Source of the DNA: Salinimicrobium sp. TH3
Lineage (GTDB): Bacteria; Bacteroidota; Bacteroidia; Flavobacteriales; Flavobacteriaceae
Direction of reading: 5' to 3'
Assembly: GCF_026676115.1 (NCBI RefSeq)
Contig: NZ_JAPONB010000015.1
Coordinates: forward strand, 1 to 53,050
Length of the DNA stretch: 53,050 bases
Shown: positions 9,005-16,633 of the stretch, one piece after another
How the letters are laid out: each line of letters begins with the position of its first letter
Numbering within the stretch: position 1 is the first letter of the stretch
Made by a program: the position numbers and the translations under genes
Notes under the pieces: generated by a model
Told to the model about the DNA's origin: nothing
Database searches by the model: none
The model's input: only the letters and a program-made list of their open reading frames with translations

Positions 9005-9481
9005 TTATTCTTCTACACCGGCTCTAACCTTTGAACCGGGTTTATTTAATATTCTCGTAAGCTGAGTCCTGTCATAAACAGAGTTCTCAAAGTTTTGCGC
9101 CCACTTTATGGCATCAGAAGGACAGGCATCTACACAAAGTCCGCATTGAGTGCACATTCCAAAGTGGTAAATATGTTTATCTATAGCTTTTTTCTTTTTC
9201 CCGGTCTCCGGATCAATAACGCGGTCCCAAATGATCTCTATACTTCCGTTAGGGCAGGCCAGTTCACATTTCTGACAACCGGTACAGCTGTGTTCGTTGT
9301 TCTCATCATGTGGCATGACCACTTCCCCGCGAAAACGTTCAAACATCTTCAGCGTATCGCGGTTGTCGGGGTATTGTTGCGTAATTGCACCTTTTCGGGC
9401 ATTCAGGAAATATTTTCCGGTGACCCTCATTCCTGTGAGAAGAGTTCTAATCCCGTGATATATGTTTGAGAAATAACCCAT
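9005..9481 (-). CDS. nuoI: NADH-quinone oxidoreductase-type subunit I, 2[4Fe-4S]
   Basis: This 158-residue peripheral subunit carries two [4Fe-4S] clusters (N6a, N6b) that pass electrons toward the quinone site. Both cysteine motifs are intact: CTGCQKCELACP and CTQCGLCVDACP, each in Cx2Cx2Cx3CP form. The N-terminal segment GIRTLLTGMRVTGKYF is the usual amphipathic helix that docks it to the membrane arm. With no nuoEFG in the locus, NuoI and NuoB are the only iron-sulfur subunits of the complex here, so an external donor must deliver electrons near this subunit. That last point is inference. Confidence 0.96.
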   Translation of the reverse strand: MGYFSNIYHGIRTLLTGMRVTGKYFLNARKGAITQQYPDNRDTLKMFERFRGEVVMPHDENNEHSCTGCQKCELACPNGSIEIIWDRVIDPETGKKKKAIDKHIYHFGMCTQCGLCVDACPSDAIKWAQNFENSVYDRTQLTRILNKPGSKVRAGVEE

Positions 9482-9486
9482 AGCAA

Positions 9487-10521
9487 TTAGATTTGAATGG
9501 TAAGGTTAAGCCATACTATTACGGCCATTAGCACCAGGTTCACCAGGTTGATGGGGAGCAGATATTTCCACTCAAGGGTTAACAACTGATCAACTCTTAA
9601 CCTCGGAAATGTCCAGCGAAACCACATCATTAAGAACACCAGCACAAACGTTTTTGCAAGGAACCAGAAGAGACCCATCCATGGGAGGGATTCGGTTATC
9701 CCGAAAGGAGATAACCAGCCTCCGAAAAAGATTGTGGTGGCGATGGCGGCAATGATGAACATATTGATAAATTCTGCCAGGAAGAAGTAAGCGAACTTCA
9801 TCCCGGAATACTCGGTGTGATACCCTGCCCCAAGTTCAGATTCGGCTTCAACCATATCGAATGGGGCACGGTTAGTTTCGGCTGTACCTGCGATCATATA
9901 GATCATAAAGGCAATGATGGCAGGAATATGTCCCTGGACGATCAACCAGCCGCTTTTTTGGACCTCGATGATCTCAGAAAGCTGCAGGCTACCGGTTAGG
10001 ATCACCATGGTAAGCAGGGAAAGCCCAACAGAAAGTTCATAACTCACGGTTTGTACTCCGCTGCGCATAGCGCCAATCAAAGCAAATTTGTTGTTGCTGC
10101 TCCAGCCTCCCAAAAGGATACCAATCACGCCAATAGAGGAAATGGCGATTAAAAAGAAGATTCCGATGTTGATGTCAAAAGCCTGGAGATCTTTGGTGAA
10201 TGGAAAAACAGCCAGAGCCATTAGGGAGGTGACGATAACGAAGTAAGGCGCGAGGTTATAGAGGAATTTATCGGCTTTTACAGTTCCGGTAAGTTCCTTA
10301 GAGACCAGTTTTAAAGCATCGGCAATAGTCTGGAATAAACCCAGGTAACCAACCCGGTTCGGACCGATTCGAAGCTGAAACCATGCAGCTACCTTTCTTT
10401 CGAGCAATACAAGGAATAACCCCAGCACTGCGAAGACAGTGAGATAGATCAGTGCGATCATAGCCATGTTCAACACCTCTGTACTTATTAACCAATTAAT
10501 TATGTTAGAAATGCTGTTCAT
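9487..10521 (-). CDS. nuoH: NADH-quinone oxidoreductase-type subunit H
   Basis: NuoH is the eight-helix membrane subunit that forms much of the quinone-binding cavity. Diagnostic blocks are LLERKVAAWFQLRIGPNRVGYLGLFQTIADALKL, NRAPFDMVEAESELGAGYHTEYSG and the acidic-basic loops around them. I place the start at the ATG at 10521 (MNSISNIINW), giving 344 residues. An upstream ATG at 10557 would overlap nuoD by 26 bases and add a non-homologous stretch. The chosen start leaves a 10-base gap after nuoD. In ordinary complex I operons nuoE, nuoF and nuoG lie between nuoD and nuoH; here nothing does. Confidence 0.93.
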   Translation of the reverse strand: MNSISNIINWLISTEVLNMAMIALIYLTVFAVLGLFLVLLERKVAAWFQLRIGPNRVGYLGLFQTIADALKLVSKELTGTVKADKFLYNLAPYFVIVTSLMALAVFPFTKDLQAFDINIGIFFLIAISSIGVIGILLGGWSSNNKFALIGAMRSGVQTVSYELSVGLSLLTMVILTGSLQLSEIIEVQKSGWLIVQGHIPAIIAFMIYMIAGTAETNRAPFDMVEAESELGAGYHTEYSGMKFAYFFLAEFINMFIIAAIATTIFFGGWLSPFGITESLPWMGLFWFLAKTFVLVFLMMWFRWTFPRLRVDQLLTLEWKYLLPINLVNLVLMAVIVWLNLTIQI

Positions 10522-10531
10522 TTTTTTCAGG

Positions 10532-11668
10532 TTAACGATCAATATCAGGTACAACAATATCTATAGTGGCCATGGTGGCGACCAGGTCTCCAATCTTCCC
10601 GCCCACTGCAATATGGTTGAGGAGGGAAAGGTTGGATAGTCCGGGAGAGCGGAATTTCACCCGGTACGGATTCTTTGTTCCGGCACTTATAATATAAACC
10701 CCGAATTCCCCTCTGGCGGTCTCGACTTTTTGATAGAAATCTCCTTTTGGCAATTTTATCACCGCATTGGTTGCAACCTTGAAATCGCCTTCGGGTATGT
10801 TGTCAATTAATTGTTCAATAATGGCCAGGGATTCCCACATCTCGGCGATCCTCACCTTATATCTTGCAAAAGAATCCCCTGTGGTATCAAGAGCTTCAGT
10901 AAATGTTATTTTATCAAGAGCGCTGTAGGGATGATATTTTCTTACGTCGCAGGAATAGCCCGATGCTCTTGCTACAGGGCCTGAGGCACCAAAATTGATT
11001 GCATCTTCTTTAGATAGAATACCTACTCCTTTTGTCCTTTTTTGAAAGATAATGTTGCCGGTGAGGAGCCGGTCGTATTCAGGAAGTTTGGACCTGAAAT
11101 GAGGTATAAATTCCTTGACCCTTTTTACAAAATTGGGATGTATGTCCTGCATTAGTCCTCCGGGAACGTTGTAGTTCATAGTTAAACGGGCACCACAGGT
11201 CTCCTCAAAAATATCATTGATCATTTCGCGGTCTCTAAAACCGTAGAAGTAGGTAGTGAGAGCACCAACGTCCATACCCATAACTCCCCACCACAAGGTG
11301 TGTGAAGCAATGCGGGTTAGCTCTCCCAGGATGGTGCGAATGACCTTTACCCTTTCAGGAACTTCGAGTTCCAAGGCGTTTTCAACACAAAGACAAACTG
11401 CTTCATTGTTTATATGAGAAGACAGGTAATCAAGTCGGTCTGTAAGATGTACGATCTGCTGGTAGCTGTTGTTCTCGCACATTTTCTCAATTGAGCGGTG
11501 GATGTAGCCGAGATCGGGCTCCACTTTTTTAATGATCTCCCCGTCAATGGTGAGCAGCAGTCGCAATACTCCGTGGGTCGCAGGGTGCTGCGGCCCCATG
11601 TTGATGAAATATTCTTCGGACTTGAAGTTCGATTTTGATGTCGTGGGTTCTTTTATAGCTGTTTCCAT
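10532..11668 (-). CDS. nuoD: NADH-quinone oxidoreductase-type subunit D
   Basis: This 378-residue soluble subunit is related to the large subunit of NiFe hydrogenases and shapes the quinone headgroup site together with NuoB. The family blocks are NMGPQHPATHGVLRLL near the N-terminus, GYIHRSIEKMCENNSYQQ, and the C-terminal KFRSPGLSNLSLLNHI with the final IDIVVPDIDR. The His of the PQHPATHG motif is the quinone-interacting residue. NuoC is encoded separately five bases upstream, so there is no NuoCD fusion of the Escherichia type. Confidence 0.96.
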   Translation of the reverse strand: METAIKEPTTSKSNFKSEEYFINMGPQHPATHGVLRLLLTIDGEIIKKVEPDLGYIHRSIEKMCENNSYQQIVHLTDRLDYLSSHINNEAVCLCVENALELEVPERVKVIRTILGELTRIASHTLWWGVMGMDVGALTTYFYGFRDREMINDIFEETCGARLTMNYNVPGGLMQDIHPNFVKRVKEFIPHFRSKLPEYDRLLTGNIIFQKRTKGVGILSKEDAINFGASGPVARASGYSCDVRKYHPYSALDKITFTEALDTTGDSFARYKVRIAEMWESLAIIEQLIDNIPEGDFKVATNAVIKLPKGDFYQKVETARGEFGVYIISAGTKNPYRVKFRSPGLSNLSLLNHIAVGGKIGDLVATMATIDIVVPDIDR

Positions 11669-11673
11669 AATTC

Positions 11674-12156
11674 CTATTTTACAACCATGTTCAGTTCATC
11701 CACATAATCCTTTCGCAGTGGGTAACCTTCCCAGTCTTCAGTGAGAAACAGCCTTTTCAAATTGGGATGTTTGCTGAATTTTATTCCGAAGAAATCGAAG
11801 ACCTCCCGCTCGTGATAATTGGCAGTGGCCCAAATATCCTGTACACTGCCTAAAACAGGATTTTCCCGATCCTCTGTCTGTACTTTTACTACCAGCATGT
11901 GCCTGTGAACTGTGGACTCAAGGTGGTATACCACTCCTAATTCTTTACCGTAATCCACCCCGGTGAGACAAAAGAGGTAATCAAAATGGGTTTCAGGGTT
12001 GTTTTTTAGCAGTTGCATGAGTTCGTGCAGCTGTTCCGGCTGTGTGCTGAGGTTCAGGAACTGGCTACCTTCTTCAGAGAATTGGGGCTGAGGAAATTCG
12101 GGATCTGGGAACCAGCTTAAAATGGTTTTTTGTAGTACGTCGTTGGTCATGGCCAT
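11674..12156 (-). CDS. nuoC: NADH-quinone oxidoreductase-type subunit C
   Basis: This 160-residue subunit is the 30-kDa family protein of the peripheral arm. The core signature is YHEREVFDFFGIKFSKHPNLKRLFL followed by EGYPLRKDY, which contacts NuoD. The start is either the ATG at 12156 or the second ATG two codons later (MTNDVLQKTI). It follows nuoB by six bases and precedes nuoD by five, a tight operon arrangement. The size is short but normal for organisms in which nuoC and nuoD are unfused. Confidence 0.93.
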   Translation of the reverse strand: MAMTNDVLQKTILSWFPDPEFPQPQFSEEGSQFLNLSTQPEQLHELMQLLKNNPETHFDYLFCLTGVDYGKELGVVYHLESTVHRHMLVVKVQTEDRENPVLGSVQDIWATANYHEREVFDFFGIKFSKHPNLKRLFLTEDWEGYPLRKDYVDELNMVVK

Positions 12157-12162
12157 TACTAT

Positions 12163-12744
12163 TTAATTTCCTTCATCAAAACCGTCGATGGGATTCGGTT
12201 TTTCCTGTCTTTTTTCCTTCAGAATCTTTTGCTGCAGCATGATCATTCCGTCGAGTAAAGCTTCGGGTCTTGGAGGACATCCGGGAACATAAACATCCAC
12301 CGGGATCACGTGATCTGCTCCCTTTACGACCGAATAAGAGTTGTAAAAGAAAGGACCTCCGCTAATGGCGCAGGCACCCATGGCAATTACATATTTTGGC
12401 TCGGCCATCTGGTCATACAAACGCCGTAGTACCGGAGCCATTTTTGTGGTGATAGTTCCCGCGATAATAATAAGGTCGGCTTGCCTGGGGGACGGGCGTG
12501 CAACTTCAAAACCAAAGCGGGAGTAATCATGGCGGGCAGCGCCTGTTTGCATCATTTCTATGGCACAACAACTGGTACCGAAATACAGCGACCATAAGGA
12601 ATTGGCCCGGCCCCAGTTAATAACCTTATCAAGAGAGGTGACCAGGATATTTCCGCCGTTTCCTGCAGGAATTACGTCTCCGGGAAAATCTGCCGGAATT
12701 TCGCCTTTTTGGGCAGCCTGTTCTTTATTGTTTACTATTCCCAT
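12163..12744 (-). CDS. nuoB: NADH-quinone oxidoreductase-type subunit B
   Basis: NuoB holds cluster N2, the last iron-sulfur cluster before quinone. The tandem cysteines of TSCCAIEMM, the cysteine of GACAISGG and that of [11 protein letters not shown] are the four ligands. I choose the ATG at 12744 (MGIVNNKEQ, 193 residues) because AAAAAGGAG lies just upstream on the minus strand, one of the few clear Shine-Dalgarno sites in the window. A longer frame starting at 12855 would overlap nuoA heavily. With this start the gene overlaps the nuoA stop by 10 bases, so translation is probably coupled. Confidence 0.94.
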   Translation of the reverse strand: MGIVNNKEQAAQKGEIPADFPGDVIPAGNGGNILVTSLDKVINWGRANSLWSLYFGTSCCAIEMMQTGAARHDYSRFGFEVARPSPRQADLIIIAGTITTKMAPVLRRLYDQMAEPKYVIAMGACAISGGPFFYNSYSVVKGADHVIPVDVYVPGCPPRPEALLDGMIMLQQKILKEKRQEKPNPIDGFDEGN

Positions 12745-13085
12745 TTTAATGCTCCTTTTTTCCATGCATATGCTAATCCCAATCCCAGGATGAAGAGGAA
12801 GATGAGGATCTCTACAAGTGCTATACTTCCCATTTCTCCGAAAACTACCGCCCATGGCACCAAAAAGGCAACTTCCACGTCAAAAATCAGAAAGAGAATG
12901 GCAAAGAGGTAGTAGCCTACTTTAAACTGAACCCAGGTGGGTCCTATAGTGGTCATTCCACTTTCATAGGGTTCTCTCTTGGCAGGGTTGTCAGATTTTG
13001 GAGAAATGAGGTTGGAGAGAAAGTTAGCGCCGGCGACCAATACGATCCCCGCGATAAGAAAAACGATGATTGCTTCTGAACCCAT
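12735..13085 (-). CDS. nuoA: NADH-quinone oxidoreductase-type subunit A
   Basis: This 116-residue protein has three membrane helices and the family signature [24 protein letters not shown] in the first loop, then [16 protein letters not shown]. The acidic residues in the latter helix belong to the link between the quinone site and the membrane arm. It is the first nuo gene, 74 bases after korB. That gap holds a hairpin and a small palindrome but no convincing promoter, so read-through from korA-korB is plausible. Confidence 0.95.
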   Translation of the reverse strand: MGSEAIIVFLIAGIVLVAGANFLSNLISPKSDNPAKREPYESGMTTIGPTWVQFKVGYYLFAILFLIFDVEVAFLVPWAVVFGEMGSIALVEILIFLFILGLGLAYAWKKGALKWE

Positions 13086-13103
13086 TATGATACAGGTTTA
13101 TTT

Positions 13104-13118
13104 GTTAATAAAATTAAC
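13104..13118. repeat. Short palindrome upstream of nuoA
   Basis: GTTAAT-AAA-ATTAAC is a perfect inverted repeat about 20 bases before the nuoA start codon. It is AT-rich and short, so chance is possible; it could be a regulator site. Confidence 0.3.
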
Positions 13119-13134
13119 GTTTCAGTTGCAGGTA

Positions 13135-13156
13135 AGAACTGATGAAGATCAGTTCT
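13135..13156 (-). terminator. Hairpin between korB and nuoA
   Basis: A perfect 9-bp stem (AGAACTGAT / ATCAGTTCT) with a four-base loop lies immediately after the korB stop codon. No T-run follows on the minus strand, so it may act as an RNA-stability or processing element that sets korAB and nuo expression apart rather than as a full terminator. Confidence 0.5.
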
Positions 13157-13159
13157 ACG

Positions 13160-14173
13160 CTACTTTACTTCATAAGTTTCTCCCGAAAAGAACAGGTCAT
13201 CTGTCTGTTTAAATTTTGACTTTGACTTTATCTGCGCTGTGAGCGCATCTTCTCTCTCTTCAAGGGTAACATCGTCATAACTTCTAATAATTCCGGTTAC
13301 TAAAGGATATTCCAATCTCACCAGCATTTGGTGCATGGTAGGATCTTTTTCTTTGGCGTCGTGAACCAGGATGTCTTCTTCAGTTACTCCATTTTCACCT
13401 ATTGTCACTACCTCCAGCTTCAGCTTATTTAGCATCAACCCTTTGTTGCGCTCTTTTCCGAAGATCATTGGCTTTCCGTGCTCCACGAACAACTGCTTAT
13501 CTTCTCTTACTGACTTGTCTGTGTACTTTACGTAACACCCGTCATTGAAGATCACGCAGTTTTGAAGAACTTCTACAAGAGAGGTGCCTTTGAACTTTTC
13601 AGCCTCAATAAAGATATCAGTCATTTCTTTTGGGGCATTTCCCCCAATCCGGGCAAAGAACCTTGCCTGTGCACCTATGGCCAGTTCTCCCGGCGAGAAT
13701 GGTGGCTGAGTGTTTCCAAAAGGAGAAGATTTGGTTTTTTGACCTACCAGCGAGGTAGGGGAGAATTGTCCTTTTGTAAGTCCGTAGATCTCGTTGTTGA
13801 ACAGGATAATGTTGAGATTGATGTTCCTTCGGAGTACATGGATAAAGTGATTTCCACCTATTGCCATGCTGTCACCATCGCCGGTGATCACCCATACGCT
13901 GAGGTTTGGATTCGCTAATTTCACTCCCGATGCAATTGCCGGAGCCCTTCCGTGAATTCCATGCATTCCATAGGTTCCCATATAATAAGGGAAGCGGGAA
14001 GAGCAGCCAATTCCGGAGATGAATACCACATCCTCCTTTTTGACACCCATTTCGGGCAGGGCTTTTTGAACAGACCTCAGAATAACATAGTCGTCACAGC
14101 CGGGACACCATCTTACCTCCTGGTCATTTGCAAAATCCTTATACGTGTACTTATTTGCAGTTACTGTTTCCAT
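13160..14173 (-). CDS. korB: 2-oxoacid:ferredoxin oxidoreductase, beta subunit
   Basis: This 337-residue protein is the thiamine-diphosphate and [4Fe-4S]-carrying beta subunit of a 2-oxoglutarate-type ferredoxin oxidoreductase. The WCPGCDDYV motif (C23, C26), GIGCSSRF and a later NCVIF cysteine are the likely cluster ligands. The TPP/Mg motif is GDGDSMAIGGNH followed by NNEIYGLTKGQ. With korA it should convert a 2-oxoacid (most likely 2-oxoglutarate) plus CoA to acyl-CoA, CO2 and reduced ferredoxin. It starts one base after the korA stop, so the two are tightly coupled. The substrate is inferred from family resemblance. Confidence 0.92.
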   Translation of the reverse strand: METVTANKYTYKDFANDQEVRWCPGCDDYVILRSVQKALPEMGVKKEDVVFISGIGCSSRFPYYMGTYGMHGIHGRAPAIASGVKLANPNLSVWVITGDGDSMAIGGNHFIHVLRRNINLNIILFNNEIYGLTKGQFSPTSLVGQKTKSSPFGNTQPPFSPGELAIGAQARFFARIGGNAPKEMTDIFIEAEKFKGTSLVEVLQNCVIFNDGCYVKYTDKSVREDKQLFVEHGKPMIFGKERNKGLMLNKLKLEVVTIGENGVTEEDILVHDAKEKDPTMHQMLVRLEYPLVTGIIRSYDDVTLEEREDALTAQIKSKSKFKQTDDLFFSGETYEVK

Positions 14174-14174
14174 G

Positions 14175-16031
14175 TTATTCTACAATTTGTTTGAATTTCT
14201 CTAAAAGCTCATTATTGGCAAATGGAAGTCCCTGGACCTTATTGTGTTGAAGGAATTCCCTGCTGAAGTTCATCCTGAGAATGTTGGCGAATTGACCATT
14301 GTTCAATTCACACACCACTATTTTTTTGAACTTTTTAAACACCTCTTCGGTGTTTCGCGGAAGCGGATTGATATAGTTAAAATGAGCGAATCCAATATTT
14401 CTGGAACCTGCGTCATAAAGTTGTTTGGCAGCAGTGTGAAGAGAACCATATGTACCACCCCATCCCACTATAAGCAGATCACCTTCTGAAGCAAATTCGG
14501 GAATGAGATCAGGAATGAAACTCTGTACCCTTTTCACTTTTTCGGCCCTTACCTGCGTCATTACTTCATGGTTTTCGGGCACGTGGGAAACGTTTCCGGT
14601 CTTTTGGTCTTTTTCAAGGCCTCCCACGCGATGTTCAAATCCGGGGGTGCCGGGAACAGCCCAATCTCTTGCAAGGGTTATTTCGTCCCTGTTGTACGGA
14701 TGCCAGTTTTCTTTTACCTCTGTAACTTTTCTGGTTTTGATCTCGGGCAGATCTTCTACTTTTCTAATCCTCCATGGAGCTGAACCGTTAGCGATATAAC
14801 CGTCTGTCAATAGTACTACCGGAGTCATATGCTCCAGGGCCAGTTTGGCTGCCTGATATGCGTAGGTAAAACAGTTCGCCGGAGTACTTGCTGCGATCAC
14901 GATCACAGGGCTTTCCCCGTTACGACCGTACATCGCCTGTAGCAGGTCAGATTGTTCGGTTTTAGTCGGTAAACCTGTTGATGGTCCTCCACGCTGCACG
15001 TTTACTACAACCAGCGGTAACTCGATCATCATCGCAAGTCCTAATGCTTCTCCTTTAAGTGCAAGCCCCGGCCCTGAAGTAGTTGTAATGGCAAGGTCCC
15101 CCGCAAAAGAAGCTCCGATCGCAGAGGTGATTCCTGCTATTTCATCTTCTGCCTGGAAAGCCTTCACTCCAAAATGCTTGTGTTTTACGAGTTCATGCAG
15201 GATATCTGTCGCCGGAGTAATAGGATAGGAACCTAAAAATAGTTCCAATCCGGATTTTTCAGCTGCGGCCAGGAATCCCCATGCTGTGGCTGTATTTCCC
15301 ATAATGATCCTGTATGTGCCACTCTGCATCTTTGCAGGAGATACACTATAGGAGTTAGGGATTAGCTCGATAGTTTCAGCATAGAAATAACCGGCATTAA
15401 GAACTTTAGTATTTGCCTCAATAAGATGAGGTTTTGTTTTAAACTTCTTGTTGAAGAATTCTATAGTATGTTCAGGAGAACGGCTGTAAAGCCAGTAAAC
15501 CATTCCGAGAGCAAACATATTTTTGCTGCGGGTGATCATCTTTTGATCAAGACCTTCAATGTTTTTTAACGCTTCTTTGGTCAAAGAAGACATTGGCACC
15601 TGGATCACCCTGTAATTGGAGAGACTTCCGTCTTCCAGAGGATTAGTGGCGTATTGCGCCTTCTCCAGGTTCTTTTTTGTAAAGGAATCTGCATCTACAA
15701 TAATCGTCTGCCCCGGTTTTACCGCATAAAGGTTTGTCTTAAGGCCTGCAGGGTTCATCGCTACCAGCAGGTCTACATTGTCACCCGGTGTGCTGATCTC
15801 CACACTACCAATGTGGACCTGGAATCCTGAAACCCCATAGAGACTACCCTGAGGAGCCCGTATTTCAGAAGGGTAATTAGGGAAAGTTGCCACGTCATTG
15901 CCAAACATGGCCGAGGTATCAGAAAATTGAGTTCCCGTGAGCTGCATTCCGTCACCGGAATCTCCCACAAAGCGGATCACTACGGCCTCCAGAGCTTCAG
16001 CTTCGGATCTGGGTTTTTCTGCTGCTATCAT
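14175..16031 (-). CDS. korA: 2-oxoacid:ferredoxin oxidoreductase, fused gamma-alpha subunit
   Basis: This 618-residue subunit fuses two domains. The N-terminal gamma domain (about residues 10-200) contains the GDSGDGMQLTGTQ nucleotide/CoA-binding motif. The alpha domain (about 240-618) carries the pyrimidine-binding core, with GSYPITPATDILHEL, FQAEDEIAGITSAIGASFAG, TTTSGPGLALKGEALGLA and NVQRGGPSTGLPTKTEQ. This two-subunit layout is typical of Kor enzymes in aerobic Bacteroidota. The gene diverges from the ferredoxin-nifJ operon. Its predicted promoter has the -7 element TACATTTG (minus strand, 16091-16084), and the upstream copy of a duplicated inverted repeat covers its -33 region. Confidence 0.93.
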   Translation of the reverse strand: MIAAEKPRSEAEALEAVVIRFVGDSGDGMQLTGTQFSDTSAMFGNDVATFPNYPSEIRAPQGSLYGVSGFQVHIGSVEISTPGDNVDLLVAMNPAGLKTNLYAVKPGQTIIVDADSFTKKNLEKAQYATNPLEDGSLSNYRVIQVPMSSLTKEALKNIEGLDQKMITRSKNMFALGMVYWLYSRSPEHTIEFFNKKFKTKPHLIEANTKVLNAGYFYAETIELIPNSYSVSPAKMQSGTYRIIMGNTATAWGFLAAAEKSGLELFLGSYPITPATDILHELVKHKHFGVKAFQAEDEIAGITSAIGASFAGDLAITTTSGPGLALKGEALGLAMMIELPLVVVNVQRGGPSTGLPTKTEQSDLLQAMYGRNGESPVIVIAASTPANCFTYAYQAAKLALEHMTPVVLLTDGYIANGSAPWRIRKVEDLPEIKTRKVTEVKENWHPYNRDEITLARDWAVPGTPGFEHRVGGLEKDQKTGNVSHVPENHEVMTQVRAEKVKRVQSFIPDLIPEFASEGDLLIVGWGGTYGSLHTAAKQLYDAGSRNIGFAHFNYINPLPRNTEEVFKKFKKIVVCELNNGQFANILRMNFSREFLQHNKVQGLPFANNELLEKFKQIVE

Positions 16032-16083
16032 ACATTTTAGTTTAGAGACCTTCCGGATAGACCAAAAGGTGCAGATGTTGTTT

Positions 16084-16113
16084 CAAATGTATTTTTATTC
16101 GGCAGCAGGAAAT
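16084..16113 (-). promoter_or_regulatory. Predicted korA promoter
   Basis: On the minus strand TACATTTG (16091-16084) is a perfect match to the Bacteroidota -7 element TAnnTTTG. TTT lies 18 bases upstream where TTG is expected. Transcription would start near 16077, leaving a leader of about 45 bases. Confidence 0.6.
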
Positions 16114-16130
16114 ATGATGCAGGTCATATT
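16111..16130. promoter_or_regulatory. Operator copy 1 (AATATGA-N6-TCATATT)
   Basis: This is a perfect inverted repeat with 7-base arms and a 6-base spacer, overlapping the -33 region of the korA promoter. The same arm-spacer-arm pattern recurs at 16174-16193. The two centres are 63 bases apart, about six helical turns. Confidence 0.65.
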
Positions 16131-16149
16131 GTTTTTAAAATGAGCTTAT

Positions 16150-16164
16150 TAAGAATAATTCTTA
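16150..16164. repeat. 15-base palindrome between the two operators
   Basis: TAAGAATAATTCTTA is perfectly palindromic around its central A. It sits between the two operator copies and just upstream of the -33 region of the ferredoxin promoter. It differs in sequence from the operators, so it may bind a second regulator or be a chance AT-rich palindrome. Confidence 0.4.
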
Positions 16165-16165
16165 G

Positions 16166-16195
16166 TTAAATAAAATATGACGACCGTCATGTTTG
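16166..16195 (+). promoter_or_regulatory. Predicted ferredoxin-nifJ promoter
   Basis: TTA (16166-16168), exactly 19 bases, then CATGTTTG (16188-16195) fits TTG-N19-TAnnTTTG with one change in each element. The start point would be near 16203, with about 55 bases of leader before the ferredoxin ATG. Confidence 0.5.
16174..16193. promoter_or_regulatory. Operator copy 2 (AATATGA-N6-TCATGTT)
   Basis: The second copy of the 20-base inverted repeat differs from copy 1 by one base in the right arm. Its core ATGACG-AC-CGTCAT is itself palindromic. It overlaps the predicted -7 element of the ferredoxin-nifJ promoter, which suits a repressor. Confidence 0.65.
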
Positions 16196-16256
16196 AGCAG
16201 GTAAAGCCACAATACTTTTATTGGGAAAATCAAGTAATAATTTAAAATCTTTAGTT

Positions 16257-16607
16257 ATGGCTCTTTTTATAACAGACGAATGTATCAACTGCGACGCATG
16301 TATTTCGGAATGTCCGAATAATGCTATTTACGAACCAGATCAGGAATGGTCATTGGCAGATGAAACTGCACTGGAAGGAATTGTAACCACTCCCCGTGGT
16401 GAAGAAATGGATGCAAATGAACAACAGGAAGCATTATCTGATGAATTCTACTTTATTGTAGCCGATAAATGTACCGAGTGTAAAGGCTTCCATGATAATC
16501 CGCAGTGTGTTTCTGTGTGTCCGGTAGACTGTATTCACCCAAGGGAAGACATGGAAGAGAGTGAAGAGCAATTGTTAGAGAAAAAAGTGTGGCTTCATGG
16601 AGCTTAA
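16257..16607 (+). CDS. 2[4Fe-4S] ferredoxin, Alvin type with long insert
   Basis: This 116-residue ferredoxin has a first cluster motif CINCDACISECP (Cx2Cx2Cx3CP) and a second with the expanded Cx2Cx8Cx3C spacing (CTECKGFHDNPQCVSVCP) known from Allochromatium vinosum-type ferredoxins. About 50 mostly acidic residues separate the motifs, more than in typical Alvin ferredoxins. I chose the ATG at 16257 because the cluster domain begins right there; an upstream ATG at 16221 adds 12 unrelated residues. It lies 26 bases before nifJ and diverges from korA, so it is the obvious electron acceptor for both oxidoreductases and a candidate donor to the Nuo complex. Confidence 0.92.
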   Translation: MALFITDECINCDACISECPNNAIYEPDQEWSLADETALEGIVTTPRGEEMDANEQQEALSDEFYFIVADKCTECKGFHDNPQCVSVCPVDCIHPREDMEESEEQLLEKKVWLHGA

Positions 16608-16633
16608 TAAGTGAACCAACAACCGGAAATATC

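Noticed and set aside
10522-10557. Upstream start for nuoH at 10557
   Set aside because: It would overlap nuoD by 26 bases and add residues that do not belong to the conserved NuoH N-terminus.
9487-12156. Possible nuoE, nuoF or nuoG remnants between nuoD and nuoH
   Set aside because: The genes are ten bases apart and no fragment of these subunits is seen anywhere in the window.
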